Below are positions 32,427 to 40,631 of a stretch of DNA of 64,000 bases, piece by piece. Under the pieces are notes generated by a model. That model did not search any database, had not been told where the DNA came from, and saw nothing but the letters and a program-made list of their open reading frames with translations. Position 1 is the first letter of the stretch. Each line of letters begins with the position of its first letter. Location of the stretch: contig NZ_JAGEPF010000043.1 of NCBI RefSeq assembly GCF_017573465.1, positions 1 to 64,000 of the forward strand, read 5' to 3'. Source of the stretch: Actinomadura violacea. Its GTDB lineage: Bacteria; Actinomycetota; Actinomycetes; Streptosporangiales; Streptosporangiaceae. Made by a program: the position numbers and the translations under genes.

Positions 32427-33812
32427 GTGCCTCACGAACCATCGACGCCAGGGCCGGTGCCGGCGACGGACGAACCCGCCGCCAGCACCGGCTCCGCCGC
32501 TCCCCCCAGCCCGGGCAGCGCCACCACTCACAATGCGGTCAGCCGCGTTCCTCTGATCGCGCTGTGCGTCACCGAGATCACCAGCTGGGGCGTGCTCTAC
32601 TACGCCTTCCCGGTCCTGGCCCCGGGCATCGCGCGCGACACGGGCTGGTCCACCAGCGCCATCACCACGGCGTTCTCCGCCGCGCTGATCCTGGCCGCGC
32701 TCGGCGGGATCCCGCTGGGGCGCGCGCTGGACCGGCGCGGCCCCCGGCTGCTGATGACCGGCGGCTCAGTGCTGGGCGTCCTTGCCGTCCTCGGCCTGGC
32801 GGCCGCGCCGAACCAGTTCTGGTTCCTGGCCGCGTGGCTGCTGGCCGGGACTGCGATGACCGCCGTGCTCTACCAGCCCGCCTTCGCCGCACTCACCCGC
32901 TACTACGCCCCCCGCCACCTGGGCGCCTTGACCACCCTTACGCTCGTCGCGGGCCTGGCCAGCACGGTCTTCGCACCCCTCACCAGCGCCCTGGCCACCC
33001 ATATGTCCTGGCGGTCGGTCTATCTGGTCCTGGCCGCGGTCCTGGCCGCGGTGACCATCCCGCTGCACTACTTCGCGCTGCGCCGCCCGTGGCCGCCGGC
33101 CATCGAGCACGGCACCGTCCCCGCGAGCGAGTCCGTGGGCGGCGCCGCTGGCGGTAGCGATGCCGACCGCGGCCATGGCAGCGACCAGGTGGGCAGGGTG
33201 GTGCGCAGTTCGCCGTTCCTACTGCTGACCACCGCGCTCACGTTGTCGGCGTTTTCGATGTACGCCGTGCTGACCAACCTCATTCCGCTACTCACCTCGC
33301 GCGGCGCCTCCAGCGGCATCGCCGCCTGGGCACTCGGCCTGGGCGGCGTCGGGCAGGTCGCCGGGCGGCTGGGCTACCGCACCCTGGCCCGCCGCAGCAG
33401 CGTCCGGACCCGCACTGTGTGCATCCTGGCAGGCTCCGCCGTCACCACCATCGCACTGGCCGCGGTGCCCGGCCCCGTCCCGCTGCTCATCGCCATCACC
33501 GTGCTGGCCGGCACCACCCGCGGCATCGCCACCCTGCTGCAGGCCACCGCCGTCTCCGACCGGTGGGGCACCGCCGCCTACGGCTCCCTGTCGGGCGTCA
33601 TGGCCGCGCCCGTCACCATTGCCGGCGCCATCGCCCCCGCTGCAGGCGCCGCGCTGGCCGCCGGTCTCGGCGGCTACCCCGCCCTGTTCGCAGCCCTGGC
33701 CGCCACCGCGGCGCTGGCCGCTGTGGCCGCCACCGGCAGCATCCCGCACCGCCCTGCCACCACCCCCGGTCTCGGCACCGGCCCGGCGCCCGCCGAACAG
33801 CCGCCCGGGTAG
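32427..33812 (+). CDS. MFS transporter of the arsenic region
   Basis: A 461-residue transporter with twelve predicted helices. A proline-rich tail of 35 residues comes first; the membrane part opens LIALCVTEITSWGVLYYAFPVLAPGI, a pattern seen in MFS proteins next to ArsR genes. The loop 2-3 motif is GRALDRRGPRLLM. GTG at 32427 lies four bases after the flavoprotein stop, so the genes are co-translated. Probably exports a product of the flavoprotein. A terminator follows. Confidence 0.85.
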   Translation: MPHEPSTPGPVPATDEPAASTGSAAPPSPGSATTHNAVSRVPLIALCVTEITSWGVLYYAFPVLAPGIARDTGWSTSAITTAFSAALILAALGGIPLGRALDRRGPRLLMTGGSVLGVLAVLGLAAAPNQFWFLAAWLLAGTAMTAVLYQPAFAALTRYYAPRHLGALTTLTLVAGLASTVFAPLTSALATHMSWRSVYLVLAAVLAAVTIPLHYFALRRPWPPAIEHGTVPASESVGGAAGGSDADRGHGSDQVGRVVRSSPFLLLTTALTLSAFSMYAVLTNLIPLLTSRGASSGIAAWALGLGGVGQVAGRLGYRTLARRSSVRTRTVCILAGSAVTTIALAAVPGPVPLLIAITVLAGTTRGIATLLQATAVSDRWGTAAYGSLSGVMAAPVTIAGAIAPAAGAALAAGLGGYPALFAALAATAALAAVAATGSIPHRPATTPGLGTGPAPAEQPPG

Positions 33813-33832
33813 AACGCAACGGCCGGCACGAC

Positions 33833-33860
33833 GGCCAAGGGAATTTCCTTGGCCCTTTTA
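33833..33860 (+). terminator. Intrinsic terminator after MFS gene
   Basis: GGCCAAGG and CCTTGGCC form an 8-bp stem with a six-base loop, followed by CTTTTA. It closes the unit starting at 30535. Confidence 0.85.
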
Positions 33861-33881
33861 TCAGAGCCGGGCGTACCGTCG

Positions 33882-34709
33882 ATGGGCATGAGTGAGGAGC
33901 AGGAGTTCCTGCACAAGCTGGCGCGCCTGGTCGACCGCGAGCACCAGCGCCACCAGGCGCTGCACACCCCGCCGCAGGCATGGGACATCCAGCCCTGCAG
34001 CCCCCTGGCCGGTGACGAGGCCAAGTCCCACCCGCACGACGTCGGCCACGGCGCCTGGCACGCCCTGACCGTCGCGCAAGACCACCTGCTGGGCCTGCAC
34101 TCGACGCTGCACTCCTCGCCACAAGGCCGCGACCAGCTGATGATCCACACCCACTCCCAGTTCACCCTGCTTCGCGCCGCGATGGAGAACGCCGCGCGAG
34201 CGGTGTGGCTGCTGCAACCGGCAGACCGGGCCGGCCGCATCACCCGGCGACTGGCGATGCAGCGCGCCGAGATCCGCGCCGCCCACCGGATCCGCGGTCT
34301 ACTGAGCAACCCCGGCGCCAAGACCCTGCAGCAGGAACTCACCGACCTGTACGCCCTGCTGGCCACCGCGCTCGGCGTCACCGCCGCCGAAGCCGAAAAG
34401 ACCATGAACAAGACCCCGGCCTCCTACAAGGACATGGTCCGCGACGCCGCACCGGCCGCCGGATACTCCGCCGACACCGCCGAGCTGATCTGGAGCGCCT
34501 GCAGCGCTCTGGCGCACGGCGATACCCACGGCACCCTCAGCGTGCTCGACAAGCAGGTCACCGCCGCCCAGTCGGCCAAGGGCAACCGCATCGCGCTGGC
34601 CCGCGTCACCGGATCGGTGAGCGGCCTGTACTGGTGCACCCTGGCCGCGACCTCGATGCTCAGCGCGGGCTACGAGCTGTACGCCCAGCGCGCCAGGGCT
34701 CCGTTCTAG
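33882..34709 (+). CDS. Hypothetical helical protein
   Basis: A 275-residue soluble protein, strongly helical (EEQEFLHKLARLVDREHQRHQAL; LLRAAMENAARAVWLLQPADRAGRITRRLAMQRAEIRAA; LIWSACSALAHGDTH). The HTHSQFTLLRAAMENAARAVWLL segment resembles HEPN-like helical proteins annotated only as hypothetical in actinobacteria. No catalytic motif recognised. ATG at 33882 or 33888. It follows a terminator, so it has its own promoter. Confidence 0.6.
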   Translation: MGMSEEQEFLHKLARLVDREHQRHQALHTPPQAWDIQPCSPLAGDEAKSHPHDVGHGAWHALTVAQDHLLGLHSTLHSSPQGRDQLMIHTHSQFTLLRAAMENAARAVWLLQPADRAGRITRRLAMQRAEIRAAHRIRGLLSNPGAKTLQQELTDLYALLATALGVTAAEAEKTMNKTPASYKDMVRDAAPAAGYSADTAELIWSACSALAHGDTHGTLSVLDKQVTAAQSAKGNRIALARVTGSVSGLYWCTLAATSMLSAGYELYAQRARAPF

Positions 34710-34882
34710 AAGGCACGTCCGCACCGCCACGTACTCGCAACGAGCGTTCCCGACCGCCGGTGCTGTGCTTCGACATGCTGAGAAACCAGGTCTGCATCAA
34801 CCATCTTCCGGCTCTGCCATGGGCAGTCTGCCTCCACCCACAGTCCCGCCCTGGCGCCTCGGGGCGGGACGTGCACTGCACC

Positions 34883-34942
34883 TCAGCAGCAGTCGCCGCA
34901 GCAGGTGCCGTCACACATCGGGTCGTCACAGCATGGGCACAT
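34883..34942 (-). CDS. 19-residue cysteine-rich micropeptide behind merR
   Basis: The minus strand encodes MCPCCDDPMCDGTCCGDCC and a stop: eight cysteines in nineteen residues, in CxCC, CxxxCC and CxxCC-like spacing, plus four aspartates. GGGAGGTGA, an optimal ribosome site, lies eight bases before the ATG, and its TGA is the stop of merR, so the peptide would be translated by reinitiation. Such density of Cys suggests a metallothionein-like chelator or metal donor of the MerR circuit. Far below usual gene-finding limits; I know of no named family. Confidence 0.7.
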   Translation of the reverse strand: MCPCCDDPMCDGTCCGDCC

Positions 34943-34950
34943 CTTGGATC

Positions 34951-35388
34951 TCACCTCCCTTCGGGCTTAGAAAGCTCAGGCGGGCACCAGGTCCCCGGCT
35001 CAGGGTCCGGGCAGTCCGGGCCAGGCATCTGCGTCAGCATGCCGACGAGCTCGGATCGCAGCGCCGCCAGCCGGGTCATCTCGGCGTCGATCTCGTCGAC
35101 GTGGCGGCGCAGCAGGCCTTCGGCCGGCTCGCAGGCGCACACCCCGGTCTCCCGCACGGTGAGCAGTTCGCGGATCTCCGCCAGCCGCAGACCCAGTCGC
35201 TGCGCACCCCGGATGAACAGCAGCCGGTCCACATCACGCCGGTCATAACGACGATGCTCGCCGGTGGTGCGCTGAGGGGCGGGCAACAGCCCCGCCCGCT
35301 CGTAATAGCGCACCGTGTCGGCCCGCACCCCGGCGCGGGCCGCCAACTGTCCAACCGACAGCGCATCGGCCACCTGGTGAACCCTCAT
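34951..35388 (-). CDS. MerR-family metal-responsive regulator
   Basis: A 145-residue MerR protein. The HTH is SVGQLAARAGVRADTVRYYERAGLLP with the wing RTTGEHRRYDRRDVDRLLFIRGAQRLGLRLAEIRELL. The metal loop has ETGVCACEPAEGLLRRHVDEIDAEM, and there are two more cysteines in the tail (GPDCPDPEPGTWCPPE); this is the layout of Zn/Cd/Hg-type sensors. Downstream lies the cysteine micropeptide; upstream, a perfect 7-6-7 inverted repeat. Confidence 0.9.
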   Translation of the reverse strand: MRVHQVADALSVGQLAARAGVRADTVRYYERAGLLPAPQRTTGEHRRYDRRDVDRLLFIRGAQRLGLRLAEIRELLTVRETGVCACEPAEGLLRRHVDEIDAEMTRLAALRSELVGMLTQMPGPDCPDPEPGTWCPPELSKPEGR

Positions 35389-35402
35389 ACCGCGAGGCTA
35401 AG

Positions 35403-35422
35403 ACTTGGACCGCGCTCCAAGT
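35403..35422. promoter_or_regulatory. MerR operator, 7-6-7 inverted repeat
   Basis: ACTTGGA, six bases, TCCAAGT. It lies 15 bases before the merR start. On the minus strand TTGAAC (-35) and TTAGCC (weak -10) are separated by 19 bases that contain the repeat, the overlong spacing typical of MerR-activated promoters. Confidence 0.7.
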
Positions 35423-35510
35423 TCAAGCCCATTCCGGCGGAATCTTGAAGCTCGCACTCACGCACCGGCAGTGGCACACTCCCGCACGTTCGGTGACGTA
35501 TCATTCTGTG

Positions 35511-35822
35511 ATGATGTCAGTTGAGGCTGATGTGTTGAGGCTGCTGGCCGATCCGCTGCGGGCCCAGATCGTTTCGCTTCTTGCGAGCGAGGCACTGTGC
35601 ACGTGCCACCTGGTCGAGGAGACCGGGGCCAAGCAGACCAACATCTCCAACCACCTGCGGGCGCTGCGTGAGGCGGGCCTGGTCGATACCGAGCCGTGTG
35701 GCCGTTTTACCTACTACCGGCTGCGTCCGGAGGCGCTGGACGACCTGGCCGGCCAGTTGACCGGGCTGGCTGAGGCCGCCCGGCAGGCGGCCGCCAACGA
35801 GCGAAAGAGGCCCTGTACGTGA
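35511..35822 (+). CDS. ArsR-family arsenic repressor 3 of the acr3 operon
   Basis: A 103-residue ArsR. CTCHLVEETG carries the As(III)-binding CxC in front of the HTH (AKQTNISNHLRALREAGLVDTEPCGRFTYYRL). ATG at 35511 or the next codon. A broken inverted repeat (TGACGTATCAT / TGATGATGTCA) overlaps the start and may be the operator. Its stop overlaps the acr3 start. Confidence 0.92.
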   Translation: MMSVEADVLRLLADPLRAQIVSLLASEALCTCHLVEETGAKQTNISNHLRALREAGLVDTEPCGRFTYYRLRPEALDDLAGQLTGLAEAARQAAANERKRPCT

Positions 35823-36937
35823 CCAGCACCGAATCGGCACCCGCCGCCGTCGGCCGCGAGGACCCCAATGTCGTCGCCGGGCTGTCGACCCTGGACCGGT
35901 TCCTTCCCGTCTGGATCATCGCCGCGATGGCGCTCGGCCTCGGACTCGGACGCGCCATCCCCGGCCTGGACGACGCGCTCAGCAAGGTCGAACTCGGCGG
36001 CATCTCCGTCCCGATCGCGCTCGGCCTGCTGATCATGATGTATCCGGTGCTGGCCAAGGTCCGCTACGACCGGCTCGACACCGTCACCGGCGATCGCCGC
36101 CTGATGGTCTCCTCGCTGGTGTTGAACTGGATCGTCGGACCCGCCGTGATGTTCGCGCTGGCCTGGATCTTCCTGCCCGACCTACCCGAGTACCGCACCG
36201 GGCTCATCATCGTCGGCCTTGCCCGCTGCATCGCGATGGTCATCATCTGGAACGACCTGGCCTGCGGCGACCGGGAGGCCGCCGCGGTGCTGGTGGCGCT
36301 GAACTCGGTTTTCCAGGTCGTCGCGTTCGGCGTCCTCGGCTGGTTCTACCTGCAAGTCCTGCCGGGCTGGCTCGGGCTGGACACCAACGACCTGCACTTC
36401 TCCACCGGCAAGATCGTGGTGAACGTGCTGGTCTTTCTCGGCGTCCCGCTGCTGGCCGGCTACCTCACCCGGCTCTTCGGTGAGAAGGCCCGCGGCCGCG
36501 AGTGGTACGAGTCGCGGTTCCTCCCTCGCATCGGGCCGGTCGCGCTGTACGGGCTGCTGTTCACCATCGTGATCCTGTTCGCCCTGCAGGGGAAGACGAT
36601 CACCTCCCAGCCCGCCGACGTCGCCCGCATCGCGCTCCCGCTGCTGGCCTACTTCGCGCTGATGTGGGGCGGGGCGTTCGCCCTCGGCCGGGGCGTCCGG
36701 CTGCCCTACCCGCGCACCGCGACCCTGGCGTTCACCGCCGCCGGCAACAACTTCGAACTGGCCATCGCCGTCGCGATCGGCACCTTCGGCGTCACCTCCG
36801 GCCAGGCCCTTTCGGGCGTCGTCGGGCCGCTGATCGAGGTGCCCGTGCTGGTCGGCCTCGTCTACGTCTCGCTCTGGCTGCGCCGCCGCTTCACCACCGC
36901 GCCGGAACAGCCCTCGCCCTACACCGGAGCCCCTTGA
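35819..36937 (+). CDS. Acr3 arsenite efflux permease
   Basis: A 372-residue membrane protein of ten helices, BASS/Acr3 family. The family landmarks GLARCIAMVIIWNDLACGD (with the conserved cysteine) and FTAAGNNFELAIAVAIGTFG are intact. It exports arsenite in exchange for protons. GTG start overlapping the arsR3 stop, stop overlapping the arsC start by TGATG, so the operon is tightly coupled. Confidence 0.96.
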   Translation: MTSTESAPAAVGREDPNVVAGLSTLDRFLPVWIIAAMALGLGLGRAIPGLDDALSKVELGGISVPIALGLLIMMYPVLAKVRYDRLDTVTGDRRLMVSSLVLNWIVGPAVMFALAWIFLPDLPEYRTGLIIVGLARCIAMVIIWNDLACGDREAAAVLVALNSVFQVVAFGVLGWFYLQVLPGWLGLDTNDLHFSTGKIVVNVLVFLGVPLLAGYLTRLFGEKARGREWYESRFLPRIGPVALYGLLFTIVILFALQGKTITSQPADVARIALPLLAYFALMWGGAFALGRGVRLPYPRTATLAFTAAGNNFELAIAVAIGTFGVTSGQALSGVVGPLIEVPVLVGLVYVSLWLRRRFTTAPEQPSPYTGAP

Positions 36938-37350
36938 TGCCTGACAAGCCCAGCGTGCTGTTCGTCTGCGTCCACAACGCCGGACGCTCCCAGATGGCCT
37001 CCGCCTACCTCACCCACTTCGCCGGCGACCGGGTCGAAGTCCGCTCCGCCGGATCTCAGCCCGCCGACCAGATCAACCCTGCCGTCGTCGCGGCCATGGC
37101 CGAAGAGGGCATCGACATCTCCACCGAGATCCCCAAAGTCCTCACCGTCGACGCCGTCCAAGCCTCGGACGTCGTCATCACCATGGGCTGCGGCGACACC
37201 TGCCCCGTCTTCCCCGGCAAGCGCTACCTCGACTGGCAGCTCGACGACCCCGCCGGCCAAGGCGTCGACGCCATCCGCCCCATCCGCGACCAGGTCCGCA
37301 GCCGCATCGAGAAGCTCACCGCCGAACTCACCAGCGCAGAGCAGGCGTGA
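36937..37350 (+). CDS. Arsenate reductase ArsC, thioredoxin/LMW-phosphatase type
   Basis: A 137-residue reductase turning arsenate to arsenite for Acr3. The phosphatase-like loop CVHNAGRS (Cys11-x5-Arg17) holds the nucleophile, and GCGDTCPV has the two resolving cysteines; YLDWQLDDP and IRDQVRSRI complete the fold. Shares its ATG with the acr3 stop and its stop with the next GTG. Confidence 0.96.
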   Translation: MPDKPSVLFVCVHNAGRSQMASAYLTHFAGDRVEVRSAGSQPADQINPAVVAAMAEEGIDISTEIPKVLTVDAVQASDVVITMGCGDTCPVFPGKRYLDWQLDDPAGQGVDAIRPIRDQVRSRIEKLTAELTSAEQA

Positions 37351-38414
37351 CCGACACGACCTCGTCCCGACCCGTCCTGGACGTCGCCGTCATCGGCGGC
37401 GGCCAGGCCGGACTCGCCGCCGGCTACTACCTGCGGCGAACCGACCTCACCTTCGAAATCTTCGACGCCCAGAAACAACCCGGCGGGGCCTGGCCACACG
37501 CATGGGACTCGCTCCGGCTGTTCTCACCGGCCCGCTACAGCTCGCTGCCTGGCTGGCCAATGCCGCCTTCACCACAGCCCGGCAACCCGCCCGCCGCCCA
37601 CGTCGTCAACTACCTGACGGCTTACGAGAAGCGCTACGAACTGCCCATCACCCGTCCCGTCCGGATCAAAGCCGTCCACAGGCACGGCGGCCTCCTCCGG
37701 CTGGACAGCGCCACCCGATCCTGGTGGGCCCGGCACGTCATCAGCGCCACCGGCACCTGGTGGCGCCCCTACCTGCCCTACTACCCCGGCCAACGCGACT
37801 ACAAGGGCCGCCAACTCCACACCGTCCAATACCGCGCCCCCGATGAATTCCGGGGACAGCACGTGGTCATCGTGGGCGGAGGCAACTCCGCCGCCCAGAT
37901 CCTCGCCGACCTCGCACCCCACGCCACCACCACCTGGACGACCCAACGCCCACCGCGTTTCCTACCCGACGACGTCGACGGCCGAGCCCTCTTCGAACTG
38001 GCCACCCGCCGCTACCTCGCCCAGCAGAACGGCCACAGCGACCCCGACGGCATCGCCGGACTCGGCGACATCGTCATGGTCCCCTCAGTCCGCCAGGCCC
38101 GCGACAACGGTGCCCTACAAGTCCGGCCCATGTTCACCCGCCTCACCGCCACCGGCATCGCCTGGGACGACGGCCACGCCCAAGACTGCGACGCGATCAT
38201 CTGGTGCACCGGCTTCCGACCTGCTCTCAGCCACCTCACCCCGCTCGGCCTCCGCGACAACACAGGCCGGATCCCCACCAACGGCGGCACCCAAGCCGCC
38301 GCTGAACCGCGCCTCCACCTCCTCGGCTACGGAGACTGGACCGGCCCCGGCTCCGCCACCCTCATCGGCGCCGCCCGAACAGCCCGAGACGCCGTGCGTA
38401 CCATCACGCAGTGA
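37347..38414 (+). CDS. ArsO-like flavin monooxygenase, acr3 operon
   Basis: A 355-residue paralogue of the enzyme at 28970. VAVIGGGQAGLAAGYYLRR (FAD), HVVIVGGGNSAAQILADLA (NADPH), CDAIIWCTGFRP (late motif) and LGYGDWTGPGSATLIGAARTA. Last gene of arsR3-acr3-arsC-arsO, each overlapping the next by 1-4 bases. Family knowledge links it to ars operons, but the substrate is uncertain. Confidence 0.9.
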   Translation: MTDTTSSRPVLDVAVIGGGQAGLAAGYYLRRTDLTFEIFDAQKQPGGAWPHAWDSLRLFSPARYSSLPGWPMPPSPQPGNPPAAHVVNYLTAYEKRYELPITRPVRIKAVHRHGGLLRLDSATRSWWARHVISATGTWWRPYLPYYPGQRDYKGRQLHTVQYRAPDEFRGQHVVIVGGGNSAAQILADLAPHATTTWTTQRPPRFLPDDVDGRALFELATRRYLAQQNGHSDPDGIAGLGDIVMVPSVRQARDNGALQVRPMFTRLTATGIAWDDGHAQDCDAIIWCTGFRPALSHLTPLGLRDNTGRIPTNGGTQAAAEPRLHLLGYGDWTGPGSATLIGAARTARDAVRTITQ

Positions 38415-38506
38415 CATGGGGCTGCCCCAAGCCCCCAACGGCGCGCTTCCTGAGAGCGGATGCGAACTGCGGAAGTGCTGGTCAAGAGGCCCCGGAAACC
38501 GAATGC

Positions 38507-38710
38507 TCAGCAGCGATCGAGTTGACCGGCCTTGACGCGACTGACGAGGTCGCGCAAGTCCGCTCGTGTTACAGACAGGCGAGGCCCGGCTGGGTTCTTG
38601 CTGTCTCTGATGCCGATGGAGTCGGCGTCCAGAGCGGCCAGTTCGACGCAGTCCTGTCGTTCGGTGTAGCTGGACGTTCGCCACTGCGGTTCGCCGGCCT
38701 GCTTCGTCAT
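38507..38710 (-). CDS. DUF397 protein
   Basis: A 67-residue DUF397 member: WRTSSYTERQDCVELAALD, IGIRDSKNP and the VTRADLRDLVSRVKAG end. It is divergent from the unit that contains the second XRE-DUF5753 regulator (39630), its probable partner. Confidence 0.88.
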   Translation of the reverse strand: MTKQAGEPQWRTSSYTERQDCVELAALDADSIGIRDSKNPAGPRLSVTRADLRDLVSRVKAGQLDRC

Positions 38711-38810
38711 AGAGCGCCCTTCATGGTCCCGGTTTGGTCGCGTGCAGCGTTGAAAATAGTCGCTGCGTTCGCTTGACGCTCCTCCCGGGGCGGGGTGAGC
38801 CTCTGTTGAG

Positions 38811-38827
38811 GCGCAACTGTGCGCAAC
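38811..38827. promoter_or_regulatory. GCGCAAC repeats upstream of small-gene unit
   Basis: Two GCGCAAC copies at 38811 and 38821, spaced ten bases, lie in the divergent gap 20 bases before the start of the next gene. Three more occur at 40490-40517. Candidate operator of the XRE regulator between them. Confidence 0.45.
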
Positions 38828-38845
38828 ACCAGACGGGAGGCCGTG

Positions 38846-39106
38846 ATGGCTGCTCTACGGTTGGTCGCAATCGACCCGGACACCGACGGTGGGCACTGCC
38901 CGGCGCTGATCGTGGACGACGCCACCGGTGATCTACTGTTCCAGGGACCTCAGGTCACCTCAGCGGGCGAGCTGGCGGAAGTCGACGGGCTGAGCCCGAT
39001 CGGCCCCAACGAGATCGTGGGTCGCATCCCCGCACGGATGAGGGATGTCCTGTTGAAGGCGCTGATGGAGGAAGCCGATGCGGACGCTGGAACTCAAAGG
39101 CTTTGA
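38846..39106 (+). CDS. Small protein upstream of DUF6879
   Basis: An 86-residue acidic protein: LRLVAIDPDTDGGHCPALIVDDATGDLLFQGP, PIGPNEIVGRIPARMRDVLLKALMEEA. The sequence type is common ahead of DUF6879 and XRE genes in actinomycetes; function unknown. GGGAGG precedes the ATG. Overlaps the DUF6879 gene by 29 bases. Confidence 0.75.
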   Translation: MAALRLVAIDPDTDGGHCPALIVDDATGDLLFQGPQVTSAGELAEVDGLSPIGPNEIVGRIPARMRDVLLKALMEEADADAGTQRL

Positions 39107-39599
39107 CGAGCTGATCGGCGGCTGCACGACCCAGGCGCTGCACCTGGAGATGCGCGACGCCTACGTTCCCTCCGATCCGTCCTTCCGAGCGTTCACCGGT
39201 GACGGCCCTGCATACGACCGGACGCAGCGCGAGAGCGACTGGCACGCCCTGATCGCTCCGGCGGTCGCCCGGGGCGTCTCGGTGCGTCGCGCGCGCATCG
39301 TCTCCGAGCCCGTGACGCCCTACATCAGGTTCGAATACGCGGTCACCGAGTCGATGAACCTGTCGGCCGGGGAGCAGGTGCGCTGGCTCCCGCGCAGGAA
39401 CGCCAGCGACCTCGCACTGCCGGGCAACGACTTCTGGCTGTTCGACGATCGCCTGATCCGGTTCCACCACTTCGCGGGGGACGGAGAGCACATCGAGGAT
39501 GAGCTGACCGACGATCCGGCGGCCATCAAGCTGTGCGCCCAGGCCTTCGAGGCCGTCTGGGATCGGGCCATCGACCACCGGGAGTACCGGATCAGCTAG
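39078..39599 (+). CDS. DUF6879 family protein
   Basis: A 173-residue protein with the DUF6879 pattern: HLEMRDAYVPSDPSFRAFTG, VRRARIVSEPVTPYIRFEYAVTE, AGEQVRWLPRRNASDLALPGNDFWLFDDRLIRFHHFAGDG. Always associated with XRE-DUF5753 regulators; may be a partner in a regulatory or toxin-antitoxin-like module. Overlaps the preceding gene and is followed by the XRE gene 30 bases on. Confidence 0.85.
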   Translation: MRTLELKGFDELIGGCTTQALHLEMRDAYVPSDPSFRAFTGDGPAYDRTQRESDWHALIAPAVARGVSVRRARIVSEPVTPYIRFEYAVTESMNLSAGEQVRWLPRRNASDLALPGNDFWLFDDRLIRFHHFAGDGEHIEDELTDDPAAIKLCAQAFEAVWDRAIDHREYRIS

Positions 39600-39629
39600 G
39601 GTCGGTGAGATCTCCGTCAGACCGTTGCC

Positions 39630-40490
39630 ATGCCGTCGTCACCTTCGCCTTCTTCCAGCGTCCAGGCTGCGCGCCAGTCCCTCGCCGACCGGCTGCGTGA
39701 GCTTCGCCAAGCTGCCGAGCTGTCCGGGACGGACCTCGCGGCCGCGGTCGGCTGGCACAAGAGCAAGGTCAGCCGGATCGAGAAGGCGGTCCAGCCGGTA
39801 ACCCAGTCCGATATCCGCGCGTGGTGCGAGGCCTGCGGTGCTCAGGGCCAGGCTGACGACCTCATCGCGTCCCTTCGTGCAGCCGAAGGCGGGTACGTCG
39901 AATGGCGGCGGCTGGAGCCGACGGGACTGCGCAAGCTTCAGCAGTCCTACGTGCCGCTGTACGAGCAGACCCGCTGGATGCGGGTGTACCAGCCGCACGT
40001 CATCCCCGGCCTGTTCCAGACGGCCGGGTACGTGCGGGCGCTGCTGCAGGCCATCACCGACTTCCGGAACATCCCCAACGACGTTGAGGCCGCAGTCGAA
40101 GCCAGGCTGGGCCGGCGGCGCGTCCTGACGACGGGCGGCCACACCTTCGCGTTCCTTATCGAGCAGTGCGTCCTGGACTACCGGATCGGCGGACCAGCGG
40201 TCATGGCCGAGCAGCTCCGTCGCCTGCTCGAAGACATGTCGCTGCCCTCGGTCTCGGTAGGCATCATTCCCGCCAGTGCGCCACGGCCGATGTGGCCGGT
40301 CGAGGGCTTCACGGTCTACGACACCACACAGGTCCACGTCGAGCTGCTCACCGCGAACGTCACCGTCACCGCGCCGAGCGAGCTGAATACCTACTTCAAG
40401 GCGTTCGACGAACTGTCCGCCCTCGCCGTCTACGGCTCAGCCGCCCGCGAGCTGATCAGCGAGTCCCTCGCCGCGCTCGAAGCCCAGTAG
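39630..40490 (+). CDS. XRE-DUF5753 transcriptional regulator, second copy
   Basis: A 286-residue protein. HTH at about 18-75 (LADRLRELRQAAELSGTDLAAAVGWHKSKVSRIEKAVQPVTQSDIRAWCEACG) and DUF5753 after it (IPGLFQTAGYVRALLQAI; FLIEQCVLDYRIGG; VSVGIIPASAPRPMWPVEGFTVYD). It differs clearly from the first copy (27455), so the two were not duplicated recently. Flanked on both sides by GCGCAAC repeats. Confidence 0.88.
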   Translation: MPSSPSPSSSVQAARQSLADRLRELRQAAELSGTDLAAAVGWHKSKVSRIEKAVQPVTQSDIRAWCEACGAQGQADDLIASLRAAEGGYVEWRRLEPTGLRKLQQSYVPLYEQTRWMRVYQPHVIPGLFQTAGYVRALLQAITDFRNIPNDVEAAVEARLGRRRVLTTGGHTFAFLIEQCVLDYRIGGPAVMAEQLRRLLEDMSLPSVSVGIIPASAPRPMWPVEGFTVYDTTQVHVELLTANVTVTAPSELNTYFKAFDELSALAVYGSAARELISESLAALEAQ

Positions 40491-40517
40491 CGCAACACAG
40501 GCGCAACTCCGCGCAAC
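40490..40517. promoter_or_regulatory. Triple GCGCAAC repeat after XRE gene
   Basis: GCGCAAC begins at 40490, 40501 and 40511, spacing 11 and 10 bases, so the copies lie on one face of the helix. Same motif as at 38811. Confidence 0.45.
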
Positions 40518-40631
40518 TTCATGGACCGGCGTCCTGACGACCGGTCAGTGTCGGTGGTGCACAGAGTTCCACCCCGAAGCACCGCCCGCGATCTGGCCTC
40601 ACCACGGCTGACGGACTCGATTGGCGACCGC

